Shown here: positions 8,003 through 14,983 of the stretch, one piece after another
Layout of the letters: each line of letters starts with the position of its first letter
How positions within the stretch are numbered: position 1 is the first letter of the stretch
Source of the DNA: a virus
DNA: 37,954 bases
Virus record (IMG/VR): IMGVR_UViG_3300047481_001559
Location: 1-37,954 of that record
Direction: 5' to 3' (one strand)
Made by a program: the position numbers and the translations under genes
The notes under the pieces: generated by a model
The model's input: the letters and a program-made list of their open reading frames with translations, nothing else
Databases searched by the model: none
What the model was told of the DNA's origin: nothing

Positions 8003-8232
8003 TGCTCAAATTCGTCTTTTGCTAATGAGAAAGAAACAGGGGCAGAAATACCCTGCGAAAAATAACGAGATCTTGCATCACGCGCCGCTTTTGAAGGAGA
8101 TTCCGGGGAATACGAAGCGTACGTGCTTAGTTCCGCATCACTTTGAGAGTTTGGCGACATGTTTGACAACTGATCTCCCATCATCCGAAGCTTTTCTGCG
8201 TTGAATACAGAATCGTATTTTGATGCACCCAT
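7999..8232 (-). CDS. Hypothetical small virion-block protein (77 aa)
   Basis: 77 aa, hydrophilic, Ser-rich ('MSPNSQSDAELSTYASYSPE'), no membrane segment or recognisable domain. Placed between two small genes with a 2-nt gap upstream and an ATGA overlap downstream, so translational coupling is likely. Real gene by packing; function unknown. Confidence 0.65.
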   Translation of the reverse strand: MGASKYDSVFNAEKLRMMGDQLSNMSPNSQSDAELSTYASYSPESPSKAARDARSRYFSQGISAPVSFSLAKDEFEQ

Positions 8233-8234
8233 GG

Positions 8235-8519
8235 TTATTCAGGAAGTTCAGGGGTCCTAAGTTCGGCTCTGCCAACGGAGGGTAAAGGAACGTATTTAGG
8301 GGTTCCCAAAGATCGCCTTAAATCTAAGTTTAACGCATCCCCTGCTTTACGCTTGTCAGGATAATTACGCCCAGGTAATCGACCGTAAGCGTAGTAGGCT
8401 CCTTCTTCTGAAACAACTGATTGAAATTTTTCTGCATTAGTGGGAAGCGTCCTTTCATAAGGGTCTTTTTCTACCCCTAACCCATACATGTAGCCGAGTC
8501 TACTTTTAGGTTGAACCAT
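8235..8519 (-). CDS. Hypothetical small virion-block protein (94 aa)
   Basis: 94 aa: 'MVQPKSRLGYMYGLGVEKDP' then 'YERTLPTNAEKFQSVV'. Rich in Arg, Tyr and Pro. The 'DPYERTL' motif recalls 'SPYEKTLGPN' in the 152-aa protein at 25053, hinting at a common short element. No known domain. Gaps of 1 and 2 nt to neighbours support expression in the operon. Confidence 0.65.
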   Translation of the reverse strand: MVQPKSRLGYMYGLGVEKDPYERTLPTNAEKFQSVVSEEGAYYAYGRLPGRNYPDKRKAGDALNLDLRRSLGTPKYVPLPSVGRAELRTPELPE

Positions 8520-8520
8520 T

Positions 8521-8733
8521 TTATTTCTTTCTCCTGCTTGCCAATTCTACGGCCCGCCGAGCTTTTCGGGCCCGATCCGTATTTGCAACAAATTGTTTCC
8601 CCTCTCTTGATTCACGCTTTTTCTTTTCGTCTGTTTCTTTTCGTTCTTCAGGCGAAAGCTTAGCCCAGGCAGATTCTGGTAAGTACCTTTCGGTACTCTT
8701 TTTTCCCGGTTCAATGGCTTTATCTGCTGCCAT
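8521..8733 (-). CDS. Small basic protein (70 aa), cyanophage-like
   Basis: 70 aa, predicted helical and very basic: 'STERYLPESAWAKLSPEERK', then 'GKQFVANTDRARKARR'. The 'LPESAWAKLSPEER' and 'KQFVANT' pieces match a small phage family I recognise by eye (cyanophages and pelagiphages) with unknown function. The start overlaps the upstream stop by one base (TAATG). Confidence 0.7.
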   Translation of the reverse strand: MAADKAIEPGKKSTERYLPESAWAKLSPEERKETDEKKKRESREGKQFVANTDRARKARRAVELASRRKK

Positions 8734-9152
8734 TAGTCTTGAATTGCTCCACCGTGCAACCAGGCGTCACAAGTACGCTCACCTGCACATTTAAACTTAA
8801 ACAGCTGGCAATAGCCTAAATTTGCACGGCATTGGACTTCCCAAGGATCTGCAGCTTCCTTTTCGTTGATTCCTTCAATAATGCAATCAATAAGCTTAGA
8901 AGATTGATCAAATGCTGCACAGTTACAGCAACGAGCTGTCATTACAGTATCCACATCACTGTTCCACATCTCAGCTTTTTTCTGCCAAAACCCTGGATCA
9001 GGTACATCTGGATTTAATGGCCCGTAAGCAAAATTTTTAATTGTCCAATTACGATTTTTAATGTTTTCTTCTATATCTGTCGTTGCACGGGGGCACGCCC
9101 CACCAACCTCGGATACAGTTTTATTTAAAAGAATGTTAAGCTTCGGATTCAT
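8733..9152 (-). CDS. Cysteine-rich phage protein, putative metal binding
   Basis: 139 aa with at least nine Cys: a lone 'GGACPRA' near residue 20, then 'TARCCNCAAF', 'LIDCII', 'QCRANLGYCQLFKFKCAG' and 'RTCDAWLHGG' in the C-terminal half. The pattern C(x)2-C...GYC...F(K)C...CDAW is one I recognise from small marine phage proteins in T7-like structural blocks; it suggests a bound metal or Fe-S cluster, but this is inferred. Overlaps the gene upstream by 4 nt (ATGA). Confidence 0.7.
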   Translation of the reverse strand: MNPKLNILLNKTVSEVGGACPRATTDIEENIKNRNWTIKNFAYGPLNPDVPDPGFWQKKAEMWNSDVDTVMTARCCNCAAFDQSSKLIDCIIEGINEKEAADPWEVQCRANLGYCQLFKFKCAGERTCDAWLHGGAIQD

Positions 9153-9382
9153 TTGTTTTTACCTTCGTATTCTTCTTTGGTCATCCATTTTTGTTCACCC
9201 CAACGCTTAAGAGATTTTTGTCCCTCAGTTTTACCACCTTTGTATCCTCCGCCTTTTTCTTTATAAGCACGCGCAAGAAGCTGGGCCTTTCTCGCTGACC
9301 ATTCGCCTGGTTTTCCACCTTTAGAGCCAGCTTTTATTCGATTTTTTAATCGCTCACGCAGCTCAGGTTTTGTATACGCCAT
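9149..9382 (-). CDS. DUF5872-like small basic protein
   Basis: 77 aa. 'KPGEWSARKAQLLARAYKEK', 'GGGYKGGKTEGQKSL' and 'WGEQKWMTKEEYEG' follow the pattern I associate with DUF5872 (found in phages and large DNA viruses; function unknown). It overlaps the upstream gene by 20 nt and the downstream one by 4 nt. Gly/Lys richness suggests a flexible nucleic-acid-binding protein. Confidence 0.7.
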   Translation of the reverse strand: MAYTKPELRERLKNRIKAGSKGGKPGEWSARKAQLLARAYKEKGGGYKGGKTEGQKSLKRWGEQKWMTKEEYEGKNK

Positions 9383-9662
9383 AAAAATCGCTCTGTACGG
9401 GATTGCGGCTCAACTCCACAGGTGGGACAGGGTCCGCGTGGGAGCGAATAACTTCGCGGTAATACGCTGGATTGTTGAGCTGAAAACGAGGCTCTTCAAT
9501 ACCATTGTAAGCCACTACGTGCGGACAAGTTTGATGTTTCTCGGCCCGTTGCATATTAAACGGATCCGAAAAACCTGCAGTTGTCATGCTTCCGTCGCCA
9601 TACAGATTTCCATATGTAACGGGAAAGGAAGGATAATAACCAGGGACAGCAGCAAACCTCAT
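9363..9662 (-). CDS. Hypothetical virion-block protein (99 aa)
   Basis: 99 aa, Tyr/Pro/Asn-rich ('MRFAAVPGYYPSFPVTYGNL', 'RFQLNNPAYYREVIRS'). No family recognised. Start overlaps the preceding stop (TAATG). The aromatic and Pro content is typical of an extended virion-surface protein, but that is a guess from composition. Confidence 0.65.
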   Translation of the reverse strand: MRFAAVPGYYPSFPVTYGNLYGDGSMTTAGFSDPFNMQRAEKHQTCPHVVAYNGIEEPRFQLNNPAYYREVIRSHADPVPPVELSRNPVQSDFYGVYKT

Positions 9663-10327
9663 TAGGACATATAATTAGGGGTTTGTGCAAACACAGATTG
9701 CAACATAGCAGTTGGATTAAATGTAGATTTAATCTCTGGTGTACCTTGAAAAAGCGAATCCTTGATGTAAGAAGAAAGAAAATCTTCTGGAGAATCTTCT
9801 TTCTTGGAGCGACCACCAACATAAATATACGTATTTCCTCCTGCTTGTTGTGTAGGTGGAAGTTGTGGAGGTGATGGCGCTGCGCCTAAAATATTTGCCG
9901 CTTTTCCTGGTTTTGTATGAAGTAACCGAACTTCGTAAGGTTGACCTTGAGCATCGACTGTTTTAATCGTGCTATAACCACGACCTGGAATGTACTCCCC
10001 CGGTCCTTCCCATGAAAGCGGTGTTCCAGCTCCTATCCCATAATCCTGCCCAAGATGAAATGTGGACGCGCCCTTTGTAGGAGCATCCCGTTTTCCATAC
10101 CCAGATGTAATAGTGTAGCTGGGTTTCCACTCTTGTCCAACTTGTTGCCACAGTGGTTTTTGTTCTTTACCAACTTTTAAGCGAGTTAGCAAAGAACGGA
10201 TCGTACCAGGATCGATGTATTTTCCGTCTTTTAAGACTCGTACATCAAGGTGTGCTCCAGTAGTCGGATAAATATCTTCCGACGGAGAGATTACTTGACC
10301 GACGCTAGTTGTTGTTGTGGCTGCCAT
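9662..10327 (-). CDS. M23-like endopeptidase domain with shared C-terminal module
   Basis: 221 aa. Residues about 72-105 read 'SGYGKRDAPTKGASTFHLGQ' then 'DYGIGAGTPLSW', the N-terminal half of an M23/LytM site (H...D zinc ligands as HLGQD). The second half expected to carry HxH has only 'RLLHTKPG', so one ligand may be missing. Residues about 160-221 ('GNTYIYVGG', 'EDSPEDFLSSYI', 'FAQTPNYMS') match the end of the neighbouring transglycosylase. Starts immediately after that gene's stop. Predicted virion-associated peptidoglycan endopeptidase, possibly degenerate. Confidence 0.65.
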   Translation of the reverse strand: MAATTTTSVGQVISPSEDIYPTTGAHLDVRVLKDGKYIDPGTIRSLLTRLKVGKEQKPLWQQVGQEWKPSYTITSGYGKRDAPTKGASTFHLGQDYGIGAGTPLSWEGPGEYIPGRGYSTIKTVDAQGQPYEVRLLHTKPGKAANILGAAPSPPQLPPTQQAGGNTYIYVGGRSKKEDSPEDFLSSYIKDSLFQGTPEIKSTFNPTAMLQSVFAQTPNYMS

Positions 10328-10909
10328 TTATGCTTGATCACCTAAATAATTCGGTGTTTGAGAAAAAGCTTTCGTTAACAGCGCCACGGGATCAATTCCT
10401 TGGAACTGTGGTTGAACTTTATCTTTGTAACCACGTAAAAAATTTAATGCTGAATCTTCGGTTTCCCCGTCACCGTAAATAATGTACGTGTTTCCTTGTG
10501 GTGCGGCAGAGATTTGTTGTGGTTTCTGTTCGGGAGACGGCTGACCCAACCCTTGAGCAGCTTGTTGAGCCTGCGGCAAAAACTCTTTATATTTACCACT
10601 TTTATAAACAGACCAAGCACCTAATCCTTGGCTACCTAAAATCTGTTTTGCTGCTTTAACATTTGTTGTTGGATCAAATAACTCTTTTTCATTTTTTAAT
10701 CCAAACTGTTTCATGCGGGCAGGACCTAAGCCCCCGTACATGTTTACCTGAAATAATCCATAAGATTTGTCTAAACCTTGTGGATTAAAAGCCTGGGGGC
10801 GTCCGCTAGATTCTGCCAAAGCAATGGCAGTCATCGTAGGAATTTTTTCTTTAGCAACACCTTGTTGCTGAAGCAATGAAGCAATTTGTTGGGGGCTTAA
10901 CTGACTCAT
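10328..10909 (-). CDS. Lytic transglycosylase (SLT fold), virion associated
   Basis: 193 aa from the ATG at 10909, which follows the preceding stop (10914) by 4 nt; longer starts would overlap the preceding gene. 'TAIALAESSGRPQAFNPQG' holds the catalytic Glu of SLT-type transglycosylases; 'SYGLFQVNMYGGLGPARM' is the second motif, and 'NVKAAKQILGSQGLGAWSVY' the third. The C-terminal 60 residues ('GNTYIIYGDG', 'EDSALNFLRGY', 'FSQTPNYLG') are shared with the M23-like protein next door and probably anchor both enzymes in the virion. Cleaves glycan strands during genome entry or lysis. Confidence 0.85.
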   Translation of the reverse strand: MSQLSPQQIASLLQQQGVAKEKIPTMTAIALAESSGRPQAFNPQGLDKSYGLFQVNMYGGLGPARMKQFGLKNEKELFDPTTNVKAAKQILGSQGLGAWSVYKSGKYKEFLPQAQQAAQGLGQPSPEQKPQQISAAPQGNTYIIYGDGETEDSALNFLRGYKDKVQPQFQGIDPVALLTKAFSQTPNYLGDQA

Positions 10910-10913
10910 GGCT

Positions 10914-11393
10914 TCAACGGAAGTTGGTAGCAAACATGATCCTAGTCCCCACAGCAGTGTCGGCAGGACCAGGAAGCGCTTGAATAAATTCAGCACCTTC
11001 CCGGTTGAATCGGTATCGAGCTTGCTCGGGGTTTCGGTAATTCGGAACATAGAGATGGAGAGCGAGTCGATCCGTCTCGTATAAATAGATTGCCGTCCAG
11101 GTTTTCAGCGTGTCTCTAAAATCAGAGGTTGCAATCGTTCGATCAACATCACCTGCGATACTCTCAATACGATTACGGGGGACGGTATTATTGTTCACGC
11201 TGCCAGTCATGTCAGTGCGTTTTTCAGCTTCATCGCACCGACTGATCTGTTCGACAATCTTGCTATACCAGAACGAATCTTGGATATTGTTGACAGCTTC
11301 CTCAAGTCGTGCTTGATCGCCAGCAGGGACCGATGTCAGGTTATATCCCAGGTGCCAGCGAACTTTAGATTTGAGAAAAGTGTCGAGTTGCAT
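10914..11393 (-). CDS. Head-tail connector-like protein
   Basis: 159 aa from ATG 11393 (MQLDTFLKSKVRWHLGYN); a GTG at 11420 would add nine residues, but its only upstream SD-like AAGGA is too close. Residues about 1-60 are helical ('LEEAVNNIQDSFWYSKIVEQ', 'ISRCDEAEKRTDM'), the rest mixed, ending 'VGTRIMFATNFR'. Short mostly helical proteins of this length after the capsid genes are often head-completion adaptors, and a similar N-terminus occurs in cyanophages. Function inferred from position and length. Confidence 0.6.
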   Translation of the reverse strand: MQLDTFLKSKVRWHLGYNLTSVPAGDQARLEEAVNNIQDSFWYSKIVEQISRCDEAEKRTDMTGSVNNNTVPRNRIESIAGDVDRTIATSDFRDTLKTWTAIYLYETDRLALHLYVPNYRNPEQARYRFNREGAEFIQALPGPADTAVGTRIMFATNFR

Positions 11394-11463
11394 TACACGA
11401 AAGAAATGCGTAATGGGCACATCCTTTAGATATACCCATTAACACACTAGCACGCGCTAATTA

Positions 11464-11904
11464 TCACTCAACCCGAACTAAATTTTCTTTAAAAATTTCA
11501 TCCCAGTCAACTCTCTTAATTGACTTTAATTGGTCAAGACGTAAAAATTTTTCACCTGGCATTGAAGTCTGCAAATCTTTAATGTCACGTGCTGTTTTTA
11601 GGCCAACACCGGGTAACGAGTCCGCAATTTGACGAGCACTTGCGGTATTAATGTTGATTCGCGTATCCAGTGGGAACGTTTCCTTAGTCGTTGGCTTTGC
11701 CGGTTTAACTCCTTCCGACTCCAAAACAGCAGTCAACCTCTCTTCTGTTCGAATTTTTTCGTTAGTTGCTTCCAGGTGTGGCGAAAGCAATTCTTCTTCG
11801 ACATACAGAACTTCATCTTGAGAATCGATGCACATGAGAATGCCGTCTCCATGTTTGGAGATGACTTCCACAAGGCCACCTGTCAATTTGTATTGGTACA
11901 GCAT
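11464..11904 (-). CDS. Helix-hairpin-helix protein
   Basis: 146 aa. Residues about 83-110 read 'RININTASARQIADSLPGVG' followed by 'LKTARDIKDL', a ComEA-type HhH DNA-binding motif. The N-terminal 70 residues form a small beta domain ('YKLTGGLVEVISKHGDGILM'). It starts its own transcription unit after a strong terminator (11964-11990) and may use the promoter at 11928-11956. Role unknown: sequence-independent DNA contact during packaging or ejection is a reasonable guess. Confidence 0.75.
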   Translation of the reverse strand: MLYQYKLTGGLVEVISKHGDGILMCIDSQDEVLYVEEELLSPHLEATNEKIRTEERLTAVLESEGVKPAKPTTKETFPLDTRININTASARQIADSLPGVGLKTARDIKDLQTSMPGEKFLRLDQLKSIKRVDWDEIFKENLVRVE

Positions 11905-11927
11905 AAATGCAGTTTTAGTCTCTGCCT

Positions 11928-11956
11928 AGCTTAACAAGGTTAACTTTTATTTTCAA
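11928..11956 (-). promoter_or_regulatory. Possible sigma-70 promoter for the HhH gene
   Basis: TTGAAA at 11956-11951, a 17-nt spacer, then TAAGCT at 11933-11928. The -35 matches consensus at 5 of 6 positions and the -10 at 3 of 6. It lies directly after the capsid-gene terminator and 24 nt before the HhH gene start, where a promoter is needed. Confidence 0.35.
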
Positions 11957-11963
11957 TAGGCAC

Positions 11964-11990
11964 AAAAAAAGCGGGCTCCGAAGAACCCGC
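11964..11990 (-). terminator. Rho-independent terminator after the capsid operon
   Basis: On the minus strand GCGGGTTC-TTCG-GAGCCCGC is followed by seven T. It lies 20 nt after the stop of the 272-aa capsid-associated gene and separates it from the HhH gene. Confidence 0.92.
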
Positions 11991-12010
11991 TAATTTTAGT
12001 AGCTGAAAGA

Positions 12011-12829
12011 TCAGCTGTCGGTACCGCCGACTTGCGAAGCAAAGTCAATGAAACCTTGAATGTCGTTCCAAGACACGCCCAGAGCAGGGCGCAGGTAGTT
12101 GACACGGCACAAGATGTAACCAGCCTTACCAGCATCTTTGTCAGTCTGGCTGATGAACACGCCATCACCGTCAACGGTGGTCGAAGTCACAGCGTTAACG
12201 TTGAACACTTTAAAGGTGGTGTCAGCGGTAACGCGATAGAACATCGAGTTAGCAAAGTCAGCAGCCACAATACCGGCAGTGGTAACACTGGTAGTAAAGG
12301 GCAGGTCAGCCACAGTGGTATCAGTCAGGCCCTGAGCAAACAGGGAGCTGGTAGCACTGATGATGGAGCTAGCAGCAGCCAGGCCGTTGGCTTGGGTAGC
12401 AGGCACGCCAAAAGGAGCACCAGCGTTGTTAGGACCAAGCAGCAGACCTTCAGTTGAGGTACCACCGATATCAGCGGTCACGGGCGAGGCAGGGAAGCCA
12501 GCCAGACCACCAGCGGGGATGTCCTGAGCGATAGCAATCGAAGCGCCGTAGATATAGGCGGGACGAGCAGAGCTAGCTTGCACCACGAGGGCGGTGCGGT
12601 TGTCACGAACGCGGTCGTCAGGGCGACGATCAGGCGAAGGGACGATGATATCAAAGCTCTTGTAGGAAGCCTTATCAGCAGCCAGGTTATCAACCTTGGC
12701 ATAACCGATCAGTTCAAAAGCTTCGACGCCAGGCCAGCCATAAACACCTTCGGTGTTGTAAGAGGAAAGGCGATTGATTTGATTACCGGGCTGGAGAATA
12801 GCACCGGCTTCTTCTTTGTAAGCAGCCAT
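12011..12829 (-). CDS. Capsid-associated protein, putative decoration or head protein
   Basis: 272 aa: starts 'MAAYKEEAGAILQPGNQINR', Ala/Thr/Ser/Gly-rich, beta-type throughout, ending 'WNDIQGFIDFASQVGGTDS'. No named family recognised. It follows the major capsid gene by 19 nt, has a strong Shine-Dalgarno (AGGAGG, 9-nt spacer) and is closed by a strong terminator, so it should be made in large amounts with the capsid protein. A decoration protein or second head protein is the natural inference. Confidence 0.7.
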   Translation of the reverse strand: MAAYKEEAGAILQPGNQINRLSSYNTEGVYGWPGVEAFELIGYAKVDNLAADKASYKSFDIIVPSPDRRPDDRVRDNRTALVVQASSARPAYIYGASIAIAQDIPAGGLAGFPASPVTADIGGTSTEGLLLGPNNAGAPFGVPATQANGLAAASSIISATSSLFAQGLTDTTVADLPFTTSVTTAGIVAADFANSMFYRVTADTTFKVFNVNAVTSTTVDGDGVFISQTDKDAGKAGYILCRVNYLRPALGVSWNDIQGFIDFASQVGGTDS

Positions 12830-12838
12830 TGTTAGTTA

Positions 12839-12844
12839 CCTCCT
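12839..12844 (-). promoter_or_regulatory. Strong Shine-Dalgarno of the capsid-associated gene
   Basis: AGGAGG, 9 nt before the ATG at 12829. It stands out because most genes in this genome lack an evident Shine-Dalgarno; it confirms the start and predicts high expression. Confidence 0.85.
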
Positions 12845-12848
12845 ATCC

Positions 12849-13982
12849 TCAAACGATGGTGAAGGCGGCAGTCACGAAGTCCTTGTTCAGGTTCGCGAAA
12901 CCGGCGTACAGCTGCCAAATCAGGATGATGAAGCGGCTGAAGTCGTCGTTATTGTTGATCAGAACCTGAGCGTTCGGACCACCGATACCCACGCCGACGG
13001 CTTGAGGGCCAAAGAACAGAGCGGGAGGAGTGGTGTGAGAAATAGCACCACTACCGTCGCCAATGTCAACAGTGATTGACTTGTCAGCAAAGTTGGTCGA
13101 TTCGAAGAACCGGACACCTTCAAACACAAAGCCGGAAGGCATGACGGGTTCGCCAGCAACGAACTGAGCTTGACCGAACTGGCCACCGCCATAGATGGCG
13201 GAGTTAGGCGCCATAGCACCCATCAGGGGGTTAGGCTGACCCATGCCAGGGTAACGAGCCACTTCACGGAAGCCTTGGTCAGCACGCAGATCCTTCATGA
13301 AGGAGGGATCAGCGATACAACGGTAGTAACCGTCAGCAAACACAGGGGTGTTCCGCTTACGAAGTTGCTTGACAACTTCCAGCAGGTCGGTCTTAACGTT
13401 GAACTTGTAACGCTCCGAAGCGTACTCAGTTGCACTATAGGCAGTCAGAGTAGTCGCGCCAGTCTTGACTTTACCGTTGGGGTAGTAATAACCACCTTGG
13501 GTATCAGATGCAGCGCCACGAGCTTCAGATTTCGAGAACTCGTCAAGGAAGACGCGATCGCGCCAACGACGATAGTCATCGAGCAGGGTCAGCGAACCGA
13601 TGGACTGGTGGAACATGTTAAGGTTCCCGGTGTCCAGCAGCAGGCGCTGTGCGGTCATCAGAGTCTCACGAGCGATCTTGAAGGTGCTCGGGAGGTTGGA
13701 GTTATTCGGGTCAGCAGGGCCGGTGTACTCACGCAGAGACACAAGCACCTTGTCCTTAACGATGGAGCGGCTGTTGGCCGTACCGATCGTTTGGTCTTGG
13801 GTGCGCTCACGCTGAGTCTTGGTCCCAGGGTTGCCCCAGAAACGATACCGGTCTAACTGAACAGTTTGACCAGGCTGTTTAGTGAAATCGTGGACAACAA
13901 CAGGCTCAGCTGCCATTTCCACAATGTAAGCCGGATGGGGGCGGTACAGCTCCGCACCCAACAGCTTGGGAAAGTCGTTCTC
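12849..13982 (-). CDS. Major capsid protein, exon 2 (gene split by group I intron)
   Basis: About 377 codons running from the intron's 3' end to 12849. In frame upstream of a TTG at 13961 the codons read ENDFPKL before 'LGAELYRPHPAYIVEMAAEP', so the TTG is internal and not a start. 'VVVHDFTKQPGQTVQLDRY' and 'FWGNPGTKTQRERTQDQTIG' fit the N-arm of HK97-fold capsid proteins of the N4-gp56-like group. The position after portal and scaffold fits. The upstream frame is closed by intron stops, so splicing to a short exon 1 (about 14826-14852) is required. The exact exon start is uncertain by a few codons. Confidence 0.85.
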   Translation of the reverse strand, partial: ENDFPKLLGAELYRPHPAYIVEMAAEPVVVHDFTKQPGQTVQLDRYRFWGNPGTKTQRERTQDQTIGTANSRSIVKDKVLVSLREYTGPADPNNSNLPSTFKIARETLMTAQRLLLDTGNLNMFHQSIGSLTLLDDYRRWRDRVFLDEFSKSEARGAASDTQGGYYYPNGKVKTGATTLTAYSATEYASERYKFNVKTDLLEVVKQLRKRNTPVFADGYYRCIADPSFMKDLRADQGFREVARYPGMGQPNPLMGAMAPNSAIYGGGQFGQAQFVAGEPVMPSGFVFEGVRFFESTNFADKSITVDIGDGSGAISHTTPPALFFGPQAVGVGIGGPNAQVLINNNDDFSRFIILIWQLYAGFANLNKDFVTAAFTIV

Positions 13983-14203
13983 CTGATCTTCAATTTCTTG
14001 AAGGGGTGGACTATCTCTTCACCCTTGGTAGGGTGCCGGGCGCTAACGACGTATTACGGATGAAGCGTCATCCACCGCCTAGTCTCTGCACCTTCCAACT
14101 ACGGACTTAGTTGGCTTGGCTCAGGATTACCCTCGTCTTTACGTTAGGGCTTCCCTGAATTCACCCGGTGTTCACTAATCAGTTACCTGATTAGGCGACA
14201 ACA

Positions 14204-14232
14204 TTGACTACTCAGCTAAGGCATGCTAATTT
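14204..14232 (+). promoter_or_regulatory. Possible promoter for the antisense HNH gene
   Basis: TTGACT at 14204-14209, 17-nt spacer, then TAATTT at 14227-14232 preceded by TGC (extended -10 form). It ends 24 nt before the HNH start and lies within intron sequence on the opposite strand. The -35 matches consensus at 5 of 6 positions; the -10 is weak apart from its TG extension. Confidence 0.45.
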
Positions 14233-14256
14233 GGAATCAAGTTGTTTTTATACAAC

Positions 14257-14787
14257 ATGGAACCAAGACTAGTCCCTGGATTCGAAAACCTTTACTTAGA
14301 TGAAACCGGAACGCCGTATCAAAAAACCGATAATGGTTTTGTTGAATTGAGCATTAGTTCTACGAGCACGTACAACAGAATTTCTATTTCCCAAGAGGGG
14401 GAAAGGAAACGCTATCACATACATGTTCTTATGGCAATAACTTTTTTAAATTTAGATCTAACTCGTCACGGAGTTCGAAGCAATTCTCTTCAGGTTGATC
14501 ACAAAGATGGCAACAAAAGAAACAATTTTCTTGAAAATCTTGAGGTCGTTACAAAAAGAGAAAACTACAACAGGGCGTTAAAAGCTGGATGTTACTCTAA
14601 AAATGGTTATGCCAGTAAAGGGAAGGCTAAAAAAACTTTAAGAAAATTTTCAGAAAGTGATGTGAATCAAATGAAGCAGATGAGGGCCGAAGGTTTTTCT
14701 TATCGAAAAATTGCGGATCACTTCAATTGTAATCACTTAGCCGTTTATCAAATCTTAAAAGGAAAAACCTATCAGGATCTGAGTTAG
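14257..14787 (+). CDS. HNH homing endonuclease, antisense to the host intron
   Basis: 176 aa from the ATG at 14257 (a TTG 15 nt upstream is less likely). N-terminus 'LVPGFENLYLDETG' resembles NUMOD4. The HNH site reads 'LQVDHKDGNKRNNFLENLEV' (His, Asn, Asn pattern) near residues 75-95. The C-terminal 'ESDVNQMKQMRAEGFSYRKI' then 'ADHFNCNHLAVYQILKGK' is a DNA-binding helix-turn-helix typical of these enzymes. It lies between P2 and the 5' exon of the capsid intron but on the opposite strand, so it is not made from the capsid transcript. Expected to cut intronless capsid genes and spread the intron. Confidence 0.9.
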   Translation: MEPRLVPGFENLYLDETGTPYQKTDNGFVELSISSTSTYNRISISQEGERKRYHIHVLMAITFLNLDLTRHGVRSNSLQVDHKDGNKRNNFLENLEVVTKRENYNRALKAGCYSKNGYASKGKAKKTLRKFSESDVNQMKQMRAEGFSYRKIADHFNCNHLAVYQILKGKTYQDLS

Positions 14788-14825
14788 CTATCGATAAACA
14801 TGTTGGTATTACAGCGTAGTTTTTA

Positions 14826-14852
14826 GCTGATACCAGGATCTAGAAGACCCAT
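14826..14852 (-). CDS. Major capsid protein, putative exon 1
   Basis: ATG at 14852 opens 'MGLLDPGIS', then an in-frame TAA at 14825-14823, which would abort translation of unspliced RNA. 'xxLLDPGIS' is a common beginning for phage capsid proteins. It is the only ATG between the promoter at 14941 and the intron core that gives a plausible peptide without an immediate conflict. No Shine-Dalgarno is evident. The true 5' splice site may fall a few bases on either side of the end given. Confidence 0.5.
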
Positions 14853-14940
14853 GGTAGTAATGGACCAAAAATCTGGAAAATTTATTCAATTTTCAAGGTT
14901 CGCGCCATTACTGGCCTGGAACTTCCGTCCCATTACAAAA

Positions 14941-14949
14941 ATTATAGCA
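14941..14949 (-). promoter_or_regulatory. Extended -10 promoter for the capsid operon
   Basis: Minus-strand TG-C-TATAAT (14949-14941), a perfect consensus -10 with the TG extension; no good -35 at 17 nt. It lies between the stop of the 87-aa gene (14984) and the capsid ATG (14852), giving a leader of about 80 nt. Consistent with a dedicated strong promoter for major capsid expression. Confidence 0.6.
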
Positions 14950-14983
14950 ACAATTTATCAATCCGGATTAATAACTATTGGAA

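Larger units (their letters stand above)
13983..14825 (-). ncRNA. Group I self-splicing intron in the major capsid gene
   Basis: On the minus strand the conserved elements appear in order: P (14147-14161, AATTCAGGGAAGCCC), Q (14113-14131, AATCCTGAGCC), R (14075-14092, GTGCAGAGACTAGG) and S (14008-14020, GAAGAGATAGTCC). Pairings read by eye: P2 hairpin 14175-14194 (CTAATCAG-GTAA-CTGATTAG), P3 14166-14170 with 14073-14077, P6 hairpin 14097-14112, P7 14080-14084 with 14009-14013 (GACTA/TAGTC), hairpins 14058-14073 and 14020-14035 in the P8 region, P9 13988-14003 with a GAAA loop. The 3' site is placed after the G at 13983 because the reading frame then continues. The 5' site is not resolved; a hairpin near 14806-14837 may contain P1. 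Confidence 0.88.

Noticed and set aside
12032-13856. Long plus-strand ORFs (12032-12457 and 13170-13856) opposite the capsid genes
   Set aside because: They are antisense to clearly real capsid and capsid-associated genes, lack family motifs, and arise from the codon bias of the minus-strand genes.
13961-13961. TTG at 13961 as the start of the capsid protein
   Set aside because: The protein frame continues upstream with sensible residues (ENDFPKL) until the intron end, and the intron elements explain why the frame then closes.
14806-14838. Terminator for the HNH gene
   Set aside because: The plus-strand hairpin has no T-tract after it; it is more likely part of the intron's 5' structure.
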